Assembly: GCA_021521415.1 (NCBI GenBank)
Contig: JAIQDT010001110.1
Coordinates: 248,001 to 312,000 of the forward strand
Length of the DNA: 64,000 nt
Origin: Bidens hawaiensis
Taxonomy: Eukaryota > Streptophyta > Magnoliopsida > Asterales > Asteraceae
Direction: 5' to 3'
This document shows positions 31,945-44,805 of this stretch, piece by piece. The stretch's first letter is position 1. Every line of letters begins with the position of its first letter. The translations under genes were made by a program, and so were the position numbers. The notes beneath the pieces were generated by a model. It worked only from the letters and a program-made list of their open reading frames with translations, was not told where the DNA came from and ran no database searches.

Positions 31945-34900
31945 GAAAATGAAGGAAAGCACATCAAAGAAGAAGTACTTTGTAATCGACAAAAGAAGTA
32001 GAAGCATTTCGAAAAAAACAAAGAATGAAATTAAAAACACCTTAAGTAATCCAATCTATGTGAAAAGCTCAAAAAAGAAAGAATGTGGCACTGCTGATAT
32101 TGAACAAAAAAGTATTCAAAACTTTAAGGGCACATAAATGAACTATTTTTTGAAATTTAAAGTTTAGATAAGTCATAGTTGATCATTGATTTTTTGTAAT
32201 AATGCGGGGACTTTGAAAAGGGGGTTTAGGAGCACAATTCAAAATCCGATTTTTATTGAATCAACCGACAAGAAAAAGAGTCACAAGAAAACAAAGCATG
32301 AAGATAAAGAAACGGGTAGTATAAATTTAAACTGTTACTGCTATAAGAGTAAAAATGATGTTGTTTTATAGTGATGTTGAAAAGATATTGGATTTATTGT
32401 TAATAAATACAGAGTTAGAAGAAAGCGAAGAAGATTTGGCCAATGCTATGTTGAAAAGCAAAGGATCTTTAAAAAGAAAAGGAAAGGAAAAAAGGAAAAC
32501 CAGAATTCACAAATATACATGTATTTAAAACATTGGCATCATTATAGACATCCTAAATTATCAAGAATTTAAATGTATTATTGAATGAATAGATTCTGAA
32601 GGTAGTGATTACCAAGAGGATATGACACCAAAAAAATGGAAGGTGCAGAAACAAAAGCAGCGGGAAGAAGAGTCAGAATCAGGTAGTATATATATTGAGT
32701 AATGATTTAAATTATAAGATATGTTATAGTCAAGAAAATATGGAGTATTGGTTTGATGGATTGTGTTTGAAGCAGATACGGCAGAAAGTGAAGAAGACAA
32801 ATCCGAAGAGATGAATCAACCAAGAAGCACTACAACAACTAAGCGAGGGGGGACATGAAGTTTCAGAAAAAAAATGCTTTCAGATAAAATTTAAAGTTTT
32901 ATGGTAGTATTAAATGTTTTAAATAATGGTAGTCTAAATTGATGAGGAAGAAACTTAAGTTGTTTGAAAAATATAAAGTTATGACATATGTTATTTATTA
33001 AGTAAAACATAGTTATTGTTTGCGAAGATTTTTGTTTAACACAGGCTATCAGTTAGAACAAACAGTTTGAGGGTATAAAACAAAGATAATCAGTAAGAAC
33101 AAATAAAGATGAGTTCAATAAACGACATTAAATTAAAAAAGGGGGGGAATGTTACTGAAGACAGTCAACAATAACTGACAAGTAGAATTGGATAATAATA
33201 TATTAAGTAAATTAAAATATCGTAATAGTGTTATAAGTTTTAATTGAATCTCATTAAATTTTGTTTGGATACATTTGATACTAATTTGTTGAAAATTTAA
33301 ATAACATATTCAGACAGTGAGGAGATTGACACAAAGAGGAAACGTAAGACGGGAAAGAAAAAACAAACAGGTAACTAGTAGCATGTGAAGTTTAACATAT
33401 AATTTTTTAAAAGAGGTTTCAGAAGTTAAAATAAAAATAATGAACTTGTTATTACTAACAGGTTATGAGGCAAAAGATTCTCAGACGGGGAGGACCCAGG
33501 TATATTATTAGTTATAAAAGAATAAAATGTTTGTGAAGTCTAGATCAAATTTTTTAGGAAGAACTATTTTTAATTACAAAACAAGTGAGAATGTCCAGTG
33601 GTCAAGTCAAAAGTTTTTGGGGAAACTAACAAGGGAGTGTAGAAAAGATAAGGCAGAAACGACGGACGAAGAAAGGAAGGAAAAGTGGCATGGTATAAGG
33701 ACATGGTCGTCGTCGTCTCAGTTATGTATGTGCATAAAGGAATTAAGAAAGAATCAAAAGAAAGGACTAAATAAAATGGGGTTTGGGAGGATGCTAAACT
33801 TTAATATTGACGGGATACCGGCCAAGTTAGCACATTTCGTGGTTGACAGGTTCAATCCAGAAAAAATGAAAATTGAGGTTGACTCGGGGAGTATTAAGGT
33901 AACAAAGAAAACAATAAGAAGGTTGTTTGGAATACCATGTGAGGGTGAAAAAATTGAAAATCTCAAGTATTATGAAGAATGTCACAACAGTGTGACTGAA
34001 TGGAGAAAGAGATATCCAGGACTACATGTTGGCCCAACCGAAATTGTGGCAAAAATAAGGGAAGCTGAGGACAAAGATACGTTCACGTTCCGTCTTGATT
34101 TCTTAATGTTGTTCTTATGCATAATGGGGGACTGCAAAACTCAAGGGAGATGTAGATAGGAAATCTTGCATTACATAAGTAGCAAAACATATTTCAAGAA
34201 AATTGATGGGGTTCTTACATTATGGAATGCTTGAAAACATGTAAGCTTGGATGGGAAAGATGTAATGTAAGCAAATACTTCTGCGGGCCACTGACAGTTT
34301 TAACGGTTATTTTTTAGTTAATTTAAGAATGTTAATGCTCAGGATGTTTGAAACCTTTAAATACATTAACTGGTAGGAAACTAATATTCATTATTTTTTT
34401 GTTACAACTTTTATATGTTGAAAGCATGGACTTCAAAGAACTGTGTTCAGATGAAAATACGAATCCAATTAAGTTTTGGAGTAAGGAGTTGCTTAGTTCA
34501 AGAGATAGAAAAGAAAGGTTAGCAGAAGGATTCGAAGTATGGGAAAAAAAGAAAATAAGAAAATGGATAAAGGAAGACAAAGCTGACGACGAAGAAGTTT
34601 TGCAGGTGAGAAATAAAAAATTATAACATATGTTATTTAATAAATAAAACCTATGTTAATATATATTATGTTTTTTTGTAACAAATGCTAAGGTGTGTGA
34701 AGCAAAAGAATATCTCCAAGAGTTTGAGAGTGTAAAAAAACAAATAGATAAAATGTTAAGAAAGCTAATCAATAAGAACGTACAGTCTAAGGAGTTTGAA
34801 GAACTTTTTAGCCGTTACAGAAGTGCATTAACAGTCAATTGTGTGGTAGGAGATCCAAAAAATGTTGACGATGATGATACTAGTAAGTTAATTAATAATG

Positions 34901-35911
34901 TTTTAGATCATCTAAACTGTGAAGGTAAGATATTAGAAAAATAATATATTATCTTATAAATCAATATTAATGAGTATTGTTTTTTAAAACCTTTAAATGA
35001 TAAAAAGAGTATTATGAGAAAGAAACAAATGTCTAAGAACAGAAAAATCTTGGAGATGCAACAAAAGTTAGCTTAGACAATGACCAAGAAGAGGATATTG
35101 TCAGCGTGGAGATTCGTGAAAAAACATTAAACAATTAAAAAAAATTAATAGATAACATAAGTCAGCTTATATATAAATTCTTTGTCCAATCATTTTATGG
35201 CAGAAGATAAAGAAAAAAACGAAGAAAGCGAAGGGGATGAGATGTGAGAGGATATGGAAAGCGAAGGGAAAACTGAAGATGGGGCTGAAATGGAAAAGAA
35301 AAAAACGCAAAGATGAGCTACAGGTGGATGATGAACACGAAAAAAATGGGTTAAGTGAACAGGAAAACGAAGAGGAGATGAATAGTAGTGAGAAATTTGA
35401 AGATGCAAGTATTCATTTGTATTAAAACATATAAAATTTAAGGTCAAAATACATATACGTAGGAAAAGATAACGTGTGCTATGTATGAAAAATTTTTTAT
35501 AGGTTGAAAAAATGATGTGGACAAAATGAAAGTTGAAGATATGGATATCAATGCGGATGATAAAACAACACAAGATGAGGATGACAGGGGTGATGATGAC
35601 AAGATGCCGGGATATGAAACCGAAAAAGCACAAGGGTTAACGATGCAACACCGAAAAGGGAACCTGTCATAAAAACCAAGGCAGTAGGTAAGCCAAAAAG
35701 TGCATACTTATTGGTAATATTTACAGTTTAAAGTATTATGTAGTTGAATTTTGCATATCATGAAGATTTTGGAAGCGATGGACCTTCTTTCAGTCTAGGT
35801 GTTTCACAGATAGGTAAAAAATAAAAATTATTTGTTATTTATTGATTTCGTAACAAGTGTAAAATAAAAATGTATTAACAACATATTTGGTGTGTTCTTT
35901 ATGTGTTGTAG

Positions 35912-36353
35912 CCACACCAAAAAAGACAAAGAAAAGTGATGATGTGGGGAGTCATTCGCCTCAAACAGTAAAAGATGATGAAAAAACAGGTATTCAAAAA
36001 GATATTGTAGTAATGTGGAAATGAAAATTGTAGTAACAACGTATTTGTTTCTTTTTTATGTGTTGTAGACACACCAAAAAGGACAAAGAAAATTGTGGAT
36101 GTACGAACTCCTTCACCGCAAAAAGTAAAAGAAGATAAAAAAAGGGTATTAAAAAACAAGTGCATAAAATTGAGTATAATTGGCATAAAATTAATTATAA
36201 TTGTTTTATTGTCGGTTTAGTGTCATGTGGAAATGAAAAGTGTATTAACAACCTAATTTTGGTGTTCTGTATGTGTTGTAGCCACACCAACAAAGAAAAG
36301 TGCTGAGGTAGGAAGTTCCTCGCATCAAACGGTCAAAGATGATCAAAGGAGAG
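35912..36353 (+). repeat. Three tandem copies of an exon-like unit with splice signals
   Basis: Units at 35912-35989, 36069-36145 and 36282-36353 each follow TGTTGTAG (acceptor-like) and end before GTATT (donor-like). They translate as TPKKTKKSDDVG, TPKRTKKIVDVR and TPTKKSAEVGSS, each followed by a Gln/Lys/Asp tail. Part of the flanking intron sequence (GTATTAACAAC) is repeated too. The units belong to the Lys-rich middle of the broken Ulp1-associated gene. Confidence 0.78.
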
Positions 36354-36541
36354 GTATTAAAAATGAATTCTAAAAAAATCTTTAGAAATATCATTTTCAT
36401 ATCTTTTTTTGTAAGGAAAACATACGTTATAATTTGGTGAAAACGTGTGTGATATGTAGTTGAGCCGTAGAAAAATGGAATAGATCTGAGTGGAGTCATT
36501 CCTGAAATGGAGAGAAAGAAGATGAAATTGAAGACAGGGGA

Positions 36542-39500
36542 TGTCACACCCTAACTTAGGGCCTAGGCGTGTGACCAATAGTTGGTACCTGTTTTGTAAA
36601 TATATCAGAATTGCGGCTTTGTTTTACCGGAAGTCTTTATATAAAATATTCATTTATAAAACACCGGGTTTATATACACGTTTAATGTTTATAAAGCTTG
36701 TTTGAGAAATATTTTCTTTTCAGCGGAAGTCTTTGAATAAAATATTATTATATTAAAAACTCGGGTTTAAATACCCATTTGATATTTCAAATACCTTTCT
36801 TTAGAAAACATAATTCTTTACATTATTTTAAAATAAAATATCCGAGCCACCAGATAGCATCCAATGACTATAACTCCAATCTTCTATTCCTTCTTGCTTG
36901 TATTTTCTAACCTTTCTTGCTTTTCTGTAAAATGGGTTAGAAAATACGTCAGCACACAGCTGGTGAATGACGCTGACTCTTAAAAATCTTTTCAATACCT
37001 TTGTGAAACCAACAATAATACCTTTGTGACTACTCATTAGGCACTCAACTAAATTGGGATCAAATTACCATAAGTACCTTGTACAAGGCATGTTGATGAT
37101 ATGCATGGCCTCGGTGAAATGCCGAGTCACCATGTAAGAATGGATCCAGACACATGTATACTCTTAATCAGAGTGTCCGTTTCTTATTATTATAACACAA
37201 TGTTTTAAGGATTCGTAAATCCTATACAAACATTCTGACTCTAAAAGAGTTTATAAAAGGTATGGGGCGTATTCACCTTTTCTGTTTATAATCAGTTTCT
37301 TATACTGATTCCTGTTTTCTGATTCTTCTTCTTGTTTTGTTACCTCGGACCTATAGTACAAGAATAACTTTTTGTATAAATATCTAGATCATCGATCTAG
37401 ACTTAGACCTTTAGTCTATTTTGTATAGCTTTAACCTTAATAAAATCATTTGTTTATATAAAACATTTGAACATTTAGTCCCTTTGTTTATTTACCAATT
37501 ATTTGCTACATTTCTCCTTAAAAAAGAAACGTCTATACCGAGTTTCTTCTTCAAGAAGAAATATTAATTTAACTATACTATTTGAATATTATATTTCTTA
37601 ATAATAAAGGCATATTATTTTGACTATATCCTTTGTATGTAATTGCTTACGTTTCTTAATCAAGAATAAACAATATTTTAATTATAACCTTTGCTTAAGA
37701 AAAATTATATTATACTAAATCATAATCAAGCTTTGGGCTATACCCGTAACTATGGTCTAAGTCATTTATAATAATAAAATAATAACTTAGACATAACCCC
37801 TACCTTACTCGGGTATTCGGAGTTAGATATTTAAAACCTATCGAGCAACACTTCTACTCTATATCGCGTATCGAGCTTTAAACCGTCAGAACTTCGGAGT
37901 TTGGCACGTACTACGAGACTGGCACGCAAATCGAGGCGACATCCGGGGGTTTCTGGGTCGTGCACGTACTTCGAGGAAACTTCGGGTATTGGCACGGATT
38001 ACGAGGTGATATTTTTCTGGTCGGTGGCACGCAAAACGAGGTAAAGAGAGAAAGTAGTTAGAGAGAGAGTGGATGTAGGTGTGAGAAATGAACCGTACCC
38101 TTCCCCTTTTATAGTTGATTTTTGGTCCAATCGCGATACGCGATGGGCCCCATCTTTAACAGCGTCGCGTATCGTGACGCCACCTTTCCTGAGATCACGC
38201 CACGTGTCGCCACGTGGCCTGACACGTCTGCCACGTGTCGTGCCATGCTGCCACGTGTCACTTGGGTGTGACACGTGTCCCTGAGTAATCACGGACCATC
38301 GTGATACACGATGGTCTTTACTTGGACTCATCGCGTAGCGCGATGGATCCCTCAATATCATTTTTCATTTTGGTCGTAGTCAAAGAGCCACATTACGCCT
38401 AACGCCTTTTGTCGTCGTTGTCGCCATCGTCCTCGTCCTCGCCCGAGCCCGTGCGTGTCGGGTGTTGCGCACCCTCCGCTAGGACCACTTGATGCATTCT
38501 ATGCATATAAGAATATTACTATGGAATCTTTATATCTTAGACTATCCGGTATGGATATCAATTTGCCGCTGAAAGGCTGAGGTGGCAGTTGGTGCCGGCG
38601 GCAAACACCGCTCAGCGGCAAGGAAATCGTGGAATTTTCCCCGACCAAATCACCGATCAAATCCTCCTTTGTATAATTATTCAACCGATTTTTTAATCTG
38701 TAGTTGTTGAATTTTTTTTAAAAAAATAACAAGAAGAAGAATAGAGCGAAAAGATGATAGAGCATGTGAGTGTGTTGTAATGAGGAAGATGAAGACGACC
38801 ACCAGTTTTAGGGTTTTTAGTTTGAAGAAAAATTTTAGCCAATCTTATAAGTCATACGTGAATATGTTAGAAGCCTATTTGAAGCCCAACTAACCAAATT
38901 CTTTTATTTAAATGGTATATATTTTATTTAATTAAGTTTCTATTTTAATGATAAATAAATTAATTTGGCATGATATTTTTTTCGAAATGAATGAGTTAAC
39001 CTTGCCTAATAATTTATATTTGTTTTATTTTTTAAAAAAAGTAACTAAATACGATGAATGTTATTTTAGTGAAACGATTTGTTTTGAAAAAGTATTTTTA
39101 TAGATCTCATAAACGACTTTAACACATGCTTAGATTTGATGAAACATATTTATATTTTTTCAAACTACCCAATGACAGAGTACTTAATATTTAGTTTTTT
39201 TTTGTATTGTACGTTTATATTTTTCAGTTATTATGCATTTGATTCTTTTTTATTAATTTCATCTCATTGCGAGTCGAGTTTGGTTGTTTTAGCTTTTTAT
39301 TCACACAATTTTAATTTTAGTTATATAAATATTATCATTTTAATTGAAAAATGAAAGAAGTGGTAAATTGGTGACCATGTCCATGGTATTGTGAAAAATA
39401 GTGGAGTGAAGTGGGGTATGATGTGGCGCTAAGGTGGCATCATAAAGTGGGAAGCAAAATGGCAACCACACCCTATAGCCTTATAAAGAGCTTCCATTTC

Positions 39501-39768
39501 TTTACAACTTTCCATGTGGGATGGATTCCATATTCCTTATTTATACCCATGTAGAATGCTTCCAATTTCTTGCATCCTTCCATGTGGAATGGAGTTTTGT
39601 TCTTATTTCTTTCATATGAAAAGACTTAACTTAGAAAATATTTTTATTTTCTTATTTTTCTTATATTTCCTTATTTAATATTTTATCATTACTTGTCTTT
39701 GAGATTTATTATTGATCCTTTAACTTTATTATTTTGTCAAATTGGACCAAAATTTTGGGGATGTTACA
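36542..39768. mobile_element. Probable solo LTR, about 3.2 kb, of a long-LTR gypsy element
   Basis: It starts TGTCACACCC and ends GGGGATGTTACA, imperfect inverted termini with TG/CA ends. It interrupts a reading frame that resumes on the far side. The length fits the Tekay/Del group of chromoviruses, known for LTRs of 2.5-4 kb. No internal gag or pol was seen, and I could not find a clean target duplication (GGGGA against GGAAA), so the identity is inference. It carries a G-box array (38201-38277). Confidence 0.5.
38201..38277. promoter_or_regulatory. Cluster of five CACGTG G-boxes
   Basis: CACGTG occurs at 38201, 38211, 38232, 38252 and 38272, mostly as CCACGTGTC. Start-to-start spacing is 10, 21, 20 and 20 bp. 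G-boxes are binding sites of plant bZIP and bHLH factors, and the ACGTGTC form is also the abscisic acid response element. Confidence 0.75.
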
Positions 39769-40299
39769 GGAAAAATTGGAGGAAAAGTTGAAAAAATGTC
39801 AATCATGAGTGGGGCGTTGGATATTGAAAGCAAGACAACGAGTTTGGAAGATAGAATATGGGACTATGTGATGGTTGGGGAGGAAAACAGTGAAGAAAAA
39901 CATGGGTAAGTTACTACAGGTAATGATTGGGTTATTATGGTGTCCGTGTTACTAAATGCAATGTTATTGCATTTCAGAAAATGGGGACAGAAAATTGGAG
40001 GCATACCGTCAAAGTAAGTGTAGTTTTAAAATAGGTAATTTTGTTGTGTTCTTTATAAGTTGCAAAAACATAAGTCCTAAAAAAGGTATTAAAATGCAGT
40101 AAAATAATATTCTCAATGAGTCACGGGCTGACTGCTGATGTGGAGGAGATTAAGAGTTTGAAATATGAAGAGAGGATAAACAAGAAGGTTGTGAACTTGT
40201 GGTCGACGGTATTGAATGGGAACATAACTTTCGGGACACAGAAAACACCTAGAAGATACTTCTTAAACACATATGTGGTAACTTATCATATGCTATAAT

Positions 40300-40880
40300 A
40301 GTAAAGTTGTGGTAACTCCATTGGCAAAACACTTTAAACTTTCAAGTCAAGATTGTCCTAAGTGTGAAGAAGATATGAAGTTTATGGACAATATTCCATA
40401 TGCTAGTGTGGTTGGCAGTCTTATGTATATGATGGTTTGTACTAGGCCCAACATTGGATATGTTGTAAGTTTAGTGAGCAGGTATTTATCTAATCCTGGT
40501 AAAAATCATTGGGAGGCAGCTAAGTGGATCTTGAGGTATTTTAATGGTACAAGAGATTGTGGCTTAGTGTTTGGAAGAGGTTGTGATGGGTCAGTGATTC
40601 AAGGTTTTGTGGATGTTGATTTTGCTAAGGATCTGGATAAAGGCATGTCGATTACATGGTATGCATTTATGGTTTTGGGCAGCCTAGTTAGCTAGGAAGC
40701 ATTATTTTGCTTTAACTGACGAAGTTAAAGAGGCAATTTGGTTAAAGGGTTTGGTGTCTGAGTTTGGCATTGATAATGTGCAGGATGTGGTTAAGTGTGA
40801 CAATCAAGGTGCAATACAGTTATCTAAAAATAGCATATTTCATGAACGTACGAAGCTTAATGCAAACTTCATTTCATAAG
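40300..40880 (+). pseudogene. Ty1/copia RT-RNase H fragment
   Basis: The frame starts TPLAKHFKLSSQDCP, passes YASVVGSLMYMMVCTRPNIG and VSRYLSNPGKNHWEAAKWIL, the RT-RNase H connection of copia polyproteins. After a deletion and frame change at about 40680 it continues with HYFALTDEVKEAIWLKGL and VVKCDNQGAIQLSKN, the RNase H end. No LTR was seen. The fragment directly follows the Ulp1-associated pseudogene. Confidence 0.88.
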
Positions 40881-41016
40881 AGAGATTGTGCAGAAACTGC
40901 ATTTTAATCGTTGAATCATAACTAAATAAAGTTATGTATTACAACTATGATTTCTGTGTCTTTAAACCTAAGAATAAAGATCGAATCGAAGTTTTATATA
41001 ATTTACTATAAAACGA

Positions 41017-41400
41017 TTACAATAAAGTGGCAGGCAAACGGGCAATAAGCTGCGCCGCAACCCCCTTTTGAACAGCAAAGCCAATCCTGCTAAAAACGAA
41101 GCTTTGGGACCTAGAAGCTGAAGAGGTTCCGTGTACGACGCGCTGAACCCTACTCAAAAATTTCACAGCCTCTGGAGCCAGAAACCCAAATGTATCAAAG
41201 GCAAATGGTAGAAAGACATGTTGATTATCTATACAAGCTTTCTCGTGTTTAACAACTTTGCCCGATTCAGCCTTCAACGCAGCCTGACCCACAACAAACC
41301 CACGGTCCCTGAGCCCAACAAGAGGAGACACTCCTGTAAGATCCACACAGGCGTGTTTCCCCCCTGCCCACCCGAACACAAGAATATCAGCTGGTCGTAA
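41017..41400 (-). pseudogene. C-terminal fragment of a repeat-borne protein with a nuclease-like pattern
   Basis: A 120-residue minus-strand frame, open upstream to at least 41400 as LRPADILVFGWAGGKHACVD, continues LTGVSPLVGL, then KVVKHEKACIDNQHVFLPF and FDTFGFLAPEAVKFL. I recognise it as a protein end that is dispersed in plant genomes with reverse transcriptase-like repeats. The AD...VD...K..K order resembles a PD-(D/E)xK nuclease, as in restriction-like endonuclease domains of some non-LTR elements, but this is inference. It is 5'-truncated. Similar 36-bp sequences (CTGCATTTTAATCGTTGAAT) lie on both sides, at 40897 and 41434. Confidence 0.45.
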
Positions 41401-41459
41401 AGTAGACCTCTGAAATTGTGTTTATTGTTAAGAAACTGCATTTTAATCGTTGAATCATA

Positions 41460-42938
41460 ACTAAATATATGTTTCCTTAAATTTGTTTGTTCTTGTGGTT
41501 TGTAAAATTTACTTTTTGTCGGTAGGGTTCTAGAATTTACAACTATGATTTCTGTTGTTTCTTCAATAGTTATGTATTTGGTGTTTCTTTTGAAATTTAT
41601 GTCAACTAAATGTAAAATTATCCATTTTTCTTTCTAAAACAAAATAAAAGTAATTCATTGACATCCATCCTATGACGACTCCCCAATCCCCTCCCTGATC
41701 TAAGAACCTTTATTTTCAAAAGATTTGTGATGTCCTACAATGATCATAATTATATTTGTGAATGAATGTAACTAATGAGGCGATCTATATGGTGGTGTCC
41801 TACAATGATCCCCTCTTTAGAATCATAAGACGTCGCTATCCAAAAGATTTTCTTATGACTTTTAGGACCAATGACAAATCTAGGTATTTTTTTTTTTTTT
41901 TGCATGTAGTCAAAAATTTTTGGGAGTCGGTTGTCTGTCGCTAATTAAAAAAAATCGGGTCCGGTCATGTCACGTGTTTAAAGATAAAACCAAGTTAAAA
42001 TTTAAGAAATCTAATGTTAATTCGTAACAAGTTTCGATATTCAAGCTAATATTAACACATATGGTAACATTTATATAATCAAGTACTTTAACAAATAATA
42101 ACTAACAACTAATCGTAGCTGCGCGTTGCGGCGGGCCGAGTTATTGGCATGTTTTTTTCGTATTAGACGTGCTCTTATAAGTCCAAAGAGGAACGGATCT
42201 TTTGATAGACTCGGTCTGACCCAAAAAATTACTAATACATAAGATTATGAAAATTTTAAATGACTACTTTCCTTTGAAGTTGTTCAAAGATAAGCCTCTC
42301 TCTCCAATTTCAGCTCCAATATCATCATCAGAGCATCAATTAGCCACCATTATTCAACACCACGTTTTCATAAAATGTTTTGATTCATTTCGTTGAATTT
42401 TAGTGGGGATGACGATATTGATACCATCGGTGCTGTTGACTTGTTGATGCGGGTTGCAATGGGTGGTTTTCTTTGGAGGCTACTCCGTTGAAGGATTTCA
42501 ATCACAATTTCAGTAAACATTTTAACCCTTTACTTGGTTATTTCAAGCTTATTTTCAGCATCTTGTGCTTTGGACTCCAACTTGTGAAACCCAAAATTGT
42601 TTCCTCTTGCAGTAACCGAAAGAAACCAACCCCTTCTTCCAGCTCTATAAGCCATTCATCTGCACATGATGAATCATTTTACAACGACATTGATAATGAA
42701 ACAAACAACTTTAATTTAATCTACATTGATAAAATAGACAAAGTCAAAAGTAAACTAACCTTCAAAGTTAGCATCTTCCGGCAATTGTGTGTCATACCAT
42801 CTTCAAAATAGATAATTTATATAAAATTTATTAATACATGGACAGTTAATAACACATAAAATATAACAAAAGGCAGCATGTAAAGCAAAAACTACAAACG
42901 AAATCTGAAGATCCTAAACAAAATTGAATAGAATATTG
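41460..42938. other. Stretch without a supported gene
   Basis: Short plus-strand open runs occur at about 42400-42480 (GDDDIDTIGAVDLLMRVAMG) and 42480-42811 but have no ATG and I do not recognise them. They may be exons of an old gene fragment. Copy B was inserted next to them. Confidence 0.35.
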
Positions 42939-42943
42939 AATAC

Positions 42944-43894
42944 TGAAGAAACACTAATCGACCCCGGGCAGATTATGGATAATCTGGGGGTTAAGTAATG
43001 TTTCCCACGAGGGTTAGGTCCGGCAAAGAAGGATGTTCTTCAGATGACCTGCAAAACAGACACCGTAAGCTCGTCACTGAGAAGGGGGGTTCCTCCTTGT
43101 GACCACCCTCCGGCGTGAGAATCAGACTAGATTGCTCTGAATATAAATGTATATTGAGAGAAATAGCTAGTGAAGGTAAAATACCAGATGATCATACCGT
43201 TCCAAGGTGTTGGAGTATTTATAGCCGAAGGTAGGTTTCCAAGCAGGTACAGCCAGCTGTAGAATATTCCTGTTCTACCAACTATGGGCTACGCACGTGC
43301 CATGCTGGTTGGTGGGTAGGCAGCGGCTGATAGTGACCAGGCCGGCTGTGTACTATTCCTTTTCCACCAACTGCAGGCTATGTGCGTGCCACGACAAGGG
43401 TTGGTGAGTAGGCAGCGGCTAATAGTGACAAACAGTACTAGAGCATGCTCCTAGTACTGTTTGTCGGTGAGCTGTCACCCTGTGATTGGTTCATGGGCTG
43501 CTTTGGTCAGATCTTGTCTATTTTGTCCGTACCTTGGCAGGTATAGTACAAAAGATCTTCCAGAAGCATACAGACTGGCTCATTTGGGCGGGAGTATTCC
43601 CGCCTTGCTCGTTCCTTCAGGTGACACTGAATTATTGAGTTAGTGCCTTGTGCGTGTAGCCTTGCTATTAGTGCGGGTAGCCTTCCCTGATGGCTTGTAT
43701 CCGCAGCTGCGGGGACAGGCGGGATACTTCACCATTGGGAGGCTTTCCCTGCGGGAACAGCTGGCGTACTGCGCGTAAGGTCTTCATCTCTGAGCATGGT
43801 GGGTCCTGCGGAACCAGTTGGTCCTTGCGCAAACGTCCCTCTTCAAGGTGAGTCTTGCGGGTCCAACTGGGCTCTGCTGGGACCTACCTCTTCA
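42944..43894 (-). repeat. 3' LTR of copy B (951 bp)
   Basis: It is the downstream LTR in the element's direction, next to the purine tract at 43895-43908. A minus-strand TATA box (CTATAAATA) is at 43216-43224. Confidence 0.95.
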
Positions 43895-43908
43895 AGTCCC
43901 CCCAGTCC
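43895..43908 (-). promoter_or_regulatory. Polypurine tract of copy B
   Basis: On the minus strand GGACTGGGGGGACT directly precedes the LTR start TGAAGAGG, the position from which plus-strand DNA synthesis is primed. Confidence 0.8.
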
Positions 43909-44800
43909 AATGTTCTTCTCATGAATTGTTAATAAGTGAGGTGAACTTTGGACTTAATCAAGGGGTTTTGAAAAGTATTTGGTTTTAAGGTTGTCCGTGG
44001 GGATTCTTCCCGCGGTTTCCCTAATGTCACGCAGAAATTCCCGACTTTTCTGCTTGATCTTTGGGTATGATGCGGGTAGGTGTGTAACCTCCTCGCAAGT
44101 CAGGAGCGTTGAGTTCCACTTGTGTAGATTCTCCATGAGGTTTTGGTAGTTTTGAACATAGTGATCAATTATGTTAAAACAACCAATTCCATCTTGGAAC
44201 TTCAAACAATCTAGTTCTCGACGTTCCCACTATGCGGGGATGTTATTCTCGTTTCCGCAAGCATGGCCCAGAAAATCCTTCTTGGTTTCAATTCCCTGCG
44301 GAGTGCTAGGTATGTGAAGGGTTTCGCCTTGACACTGTACCCGCACTCGTCTTATAGTTACTTTACTTCCAAGGTATTCCTGGCTTCAATTCCCTACGGG
44401 TGCTAAGTATGTGAAGGGTTTTGCCTTGACACTGTACTCGCACCTGTCTTATAGTTACTTGGTTGCCAAGGTAAGGGGTATTTTCCCGCTTACTTTTGAA
44501 TCTTTTTGAAATTCGAAGAGTTGGTGAAAGGATAAGAACAGTCTAAACTGTTGAAACGTCGTCCGACGGTTTCTTCTGACAGTGTCAGGACGTGCAGGAA
44601 GTTATGGCGACGTGACAGTATATGGTTATTCCAGGCGCTTTTTCAGGCGCGTGGGCGCGATTTTTCGGGCGCGTGGCCGCGAAATTAATGGCACGCGTCC
44701 TTTCAACAGCTGTTGCCAGCTTGCTCTTTGCCACGTGTCATAGTTTCATTGCACCTGCGATTTCTCTCTCTTCCGCATTAAATTCATCGCATTAATTGCG
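43909..44800. other. Copy B region between the purine tract and the antisense gene
   Basis: It holds a minus-strand open frame (44205-43954, no ATG, starting LKFQDGIGCFNIIDHY) that I do not recognise. At about 44281-44478 a 98-bp unit is duplicated: TTCAATTCCCT starts at 44287 and 44385 and GTGAAGGGTTT and TTATAGTTACTT recur. The GC-rich part near 44630-44700 contains GGCGCGTGGGCGCGA. It should include the promoter of the antisense gene. Confidence 0.6.
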
Positions 44801-44805
44801 ATGAG

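Larger units (their letters stand above)
31945..40290 (+). pseudogene. Broken Ulp1/MULE-associated gene, split by a 3.2-kb insertion
   Basis: Small Lys/Glu-rich exon-like pieces start at 31949. A 210-residue frame at 33527-34159 holds a block common in plant Ulp1-type transposon genes: KMGFGRMLNFNIDGIPAKLAHF, VVDRFNPEKM, RRLFGIPCEGE, then SVTEWRKRYPG and LDFLMLFLCIM. A stop follows, while later residues (YFCGPLTVLT near 34278-34310) appear in another frame. Further pieces are at 34348-34605 and 34693-34942. After the insertion (36541-39770) the frame resumes with GALDIES, then KVVNLWSTVLNG and KTPRRYF at 40116-40290, the segment before the Ulp1 catalytic domain. A copia fragment replaces that domain. 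The family name is from recalled sequence; no catalytic His/Asp/Cys was seen. Confidence 0.65.
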
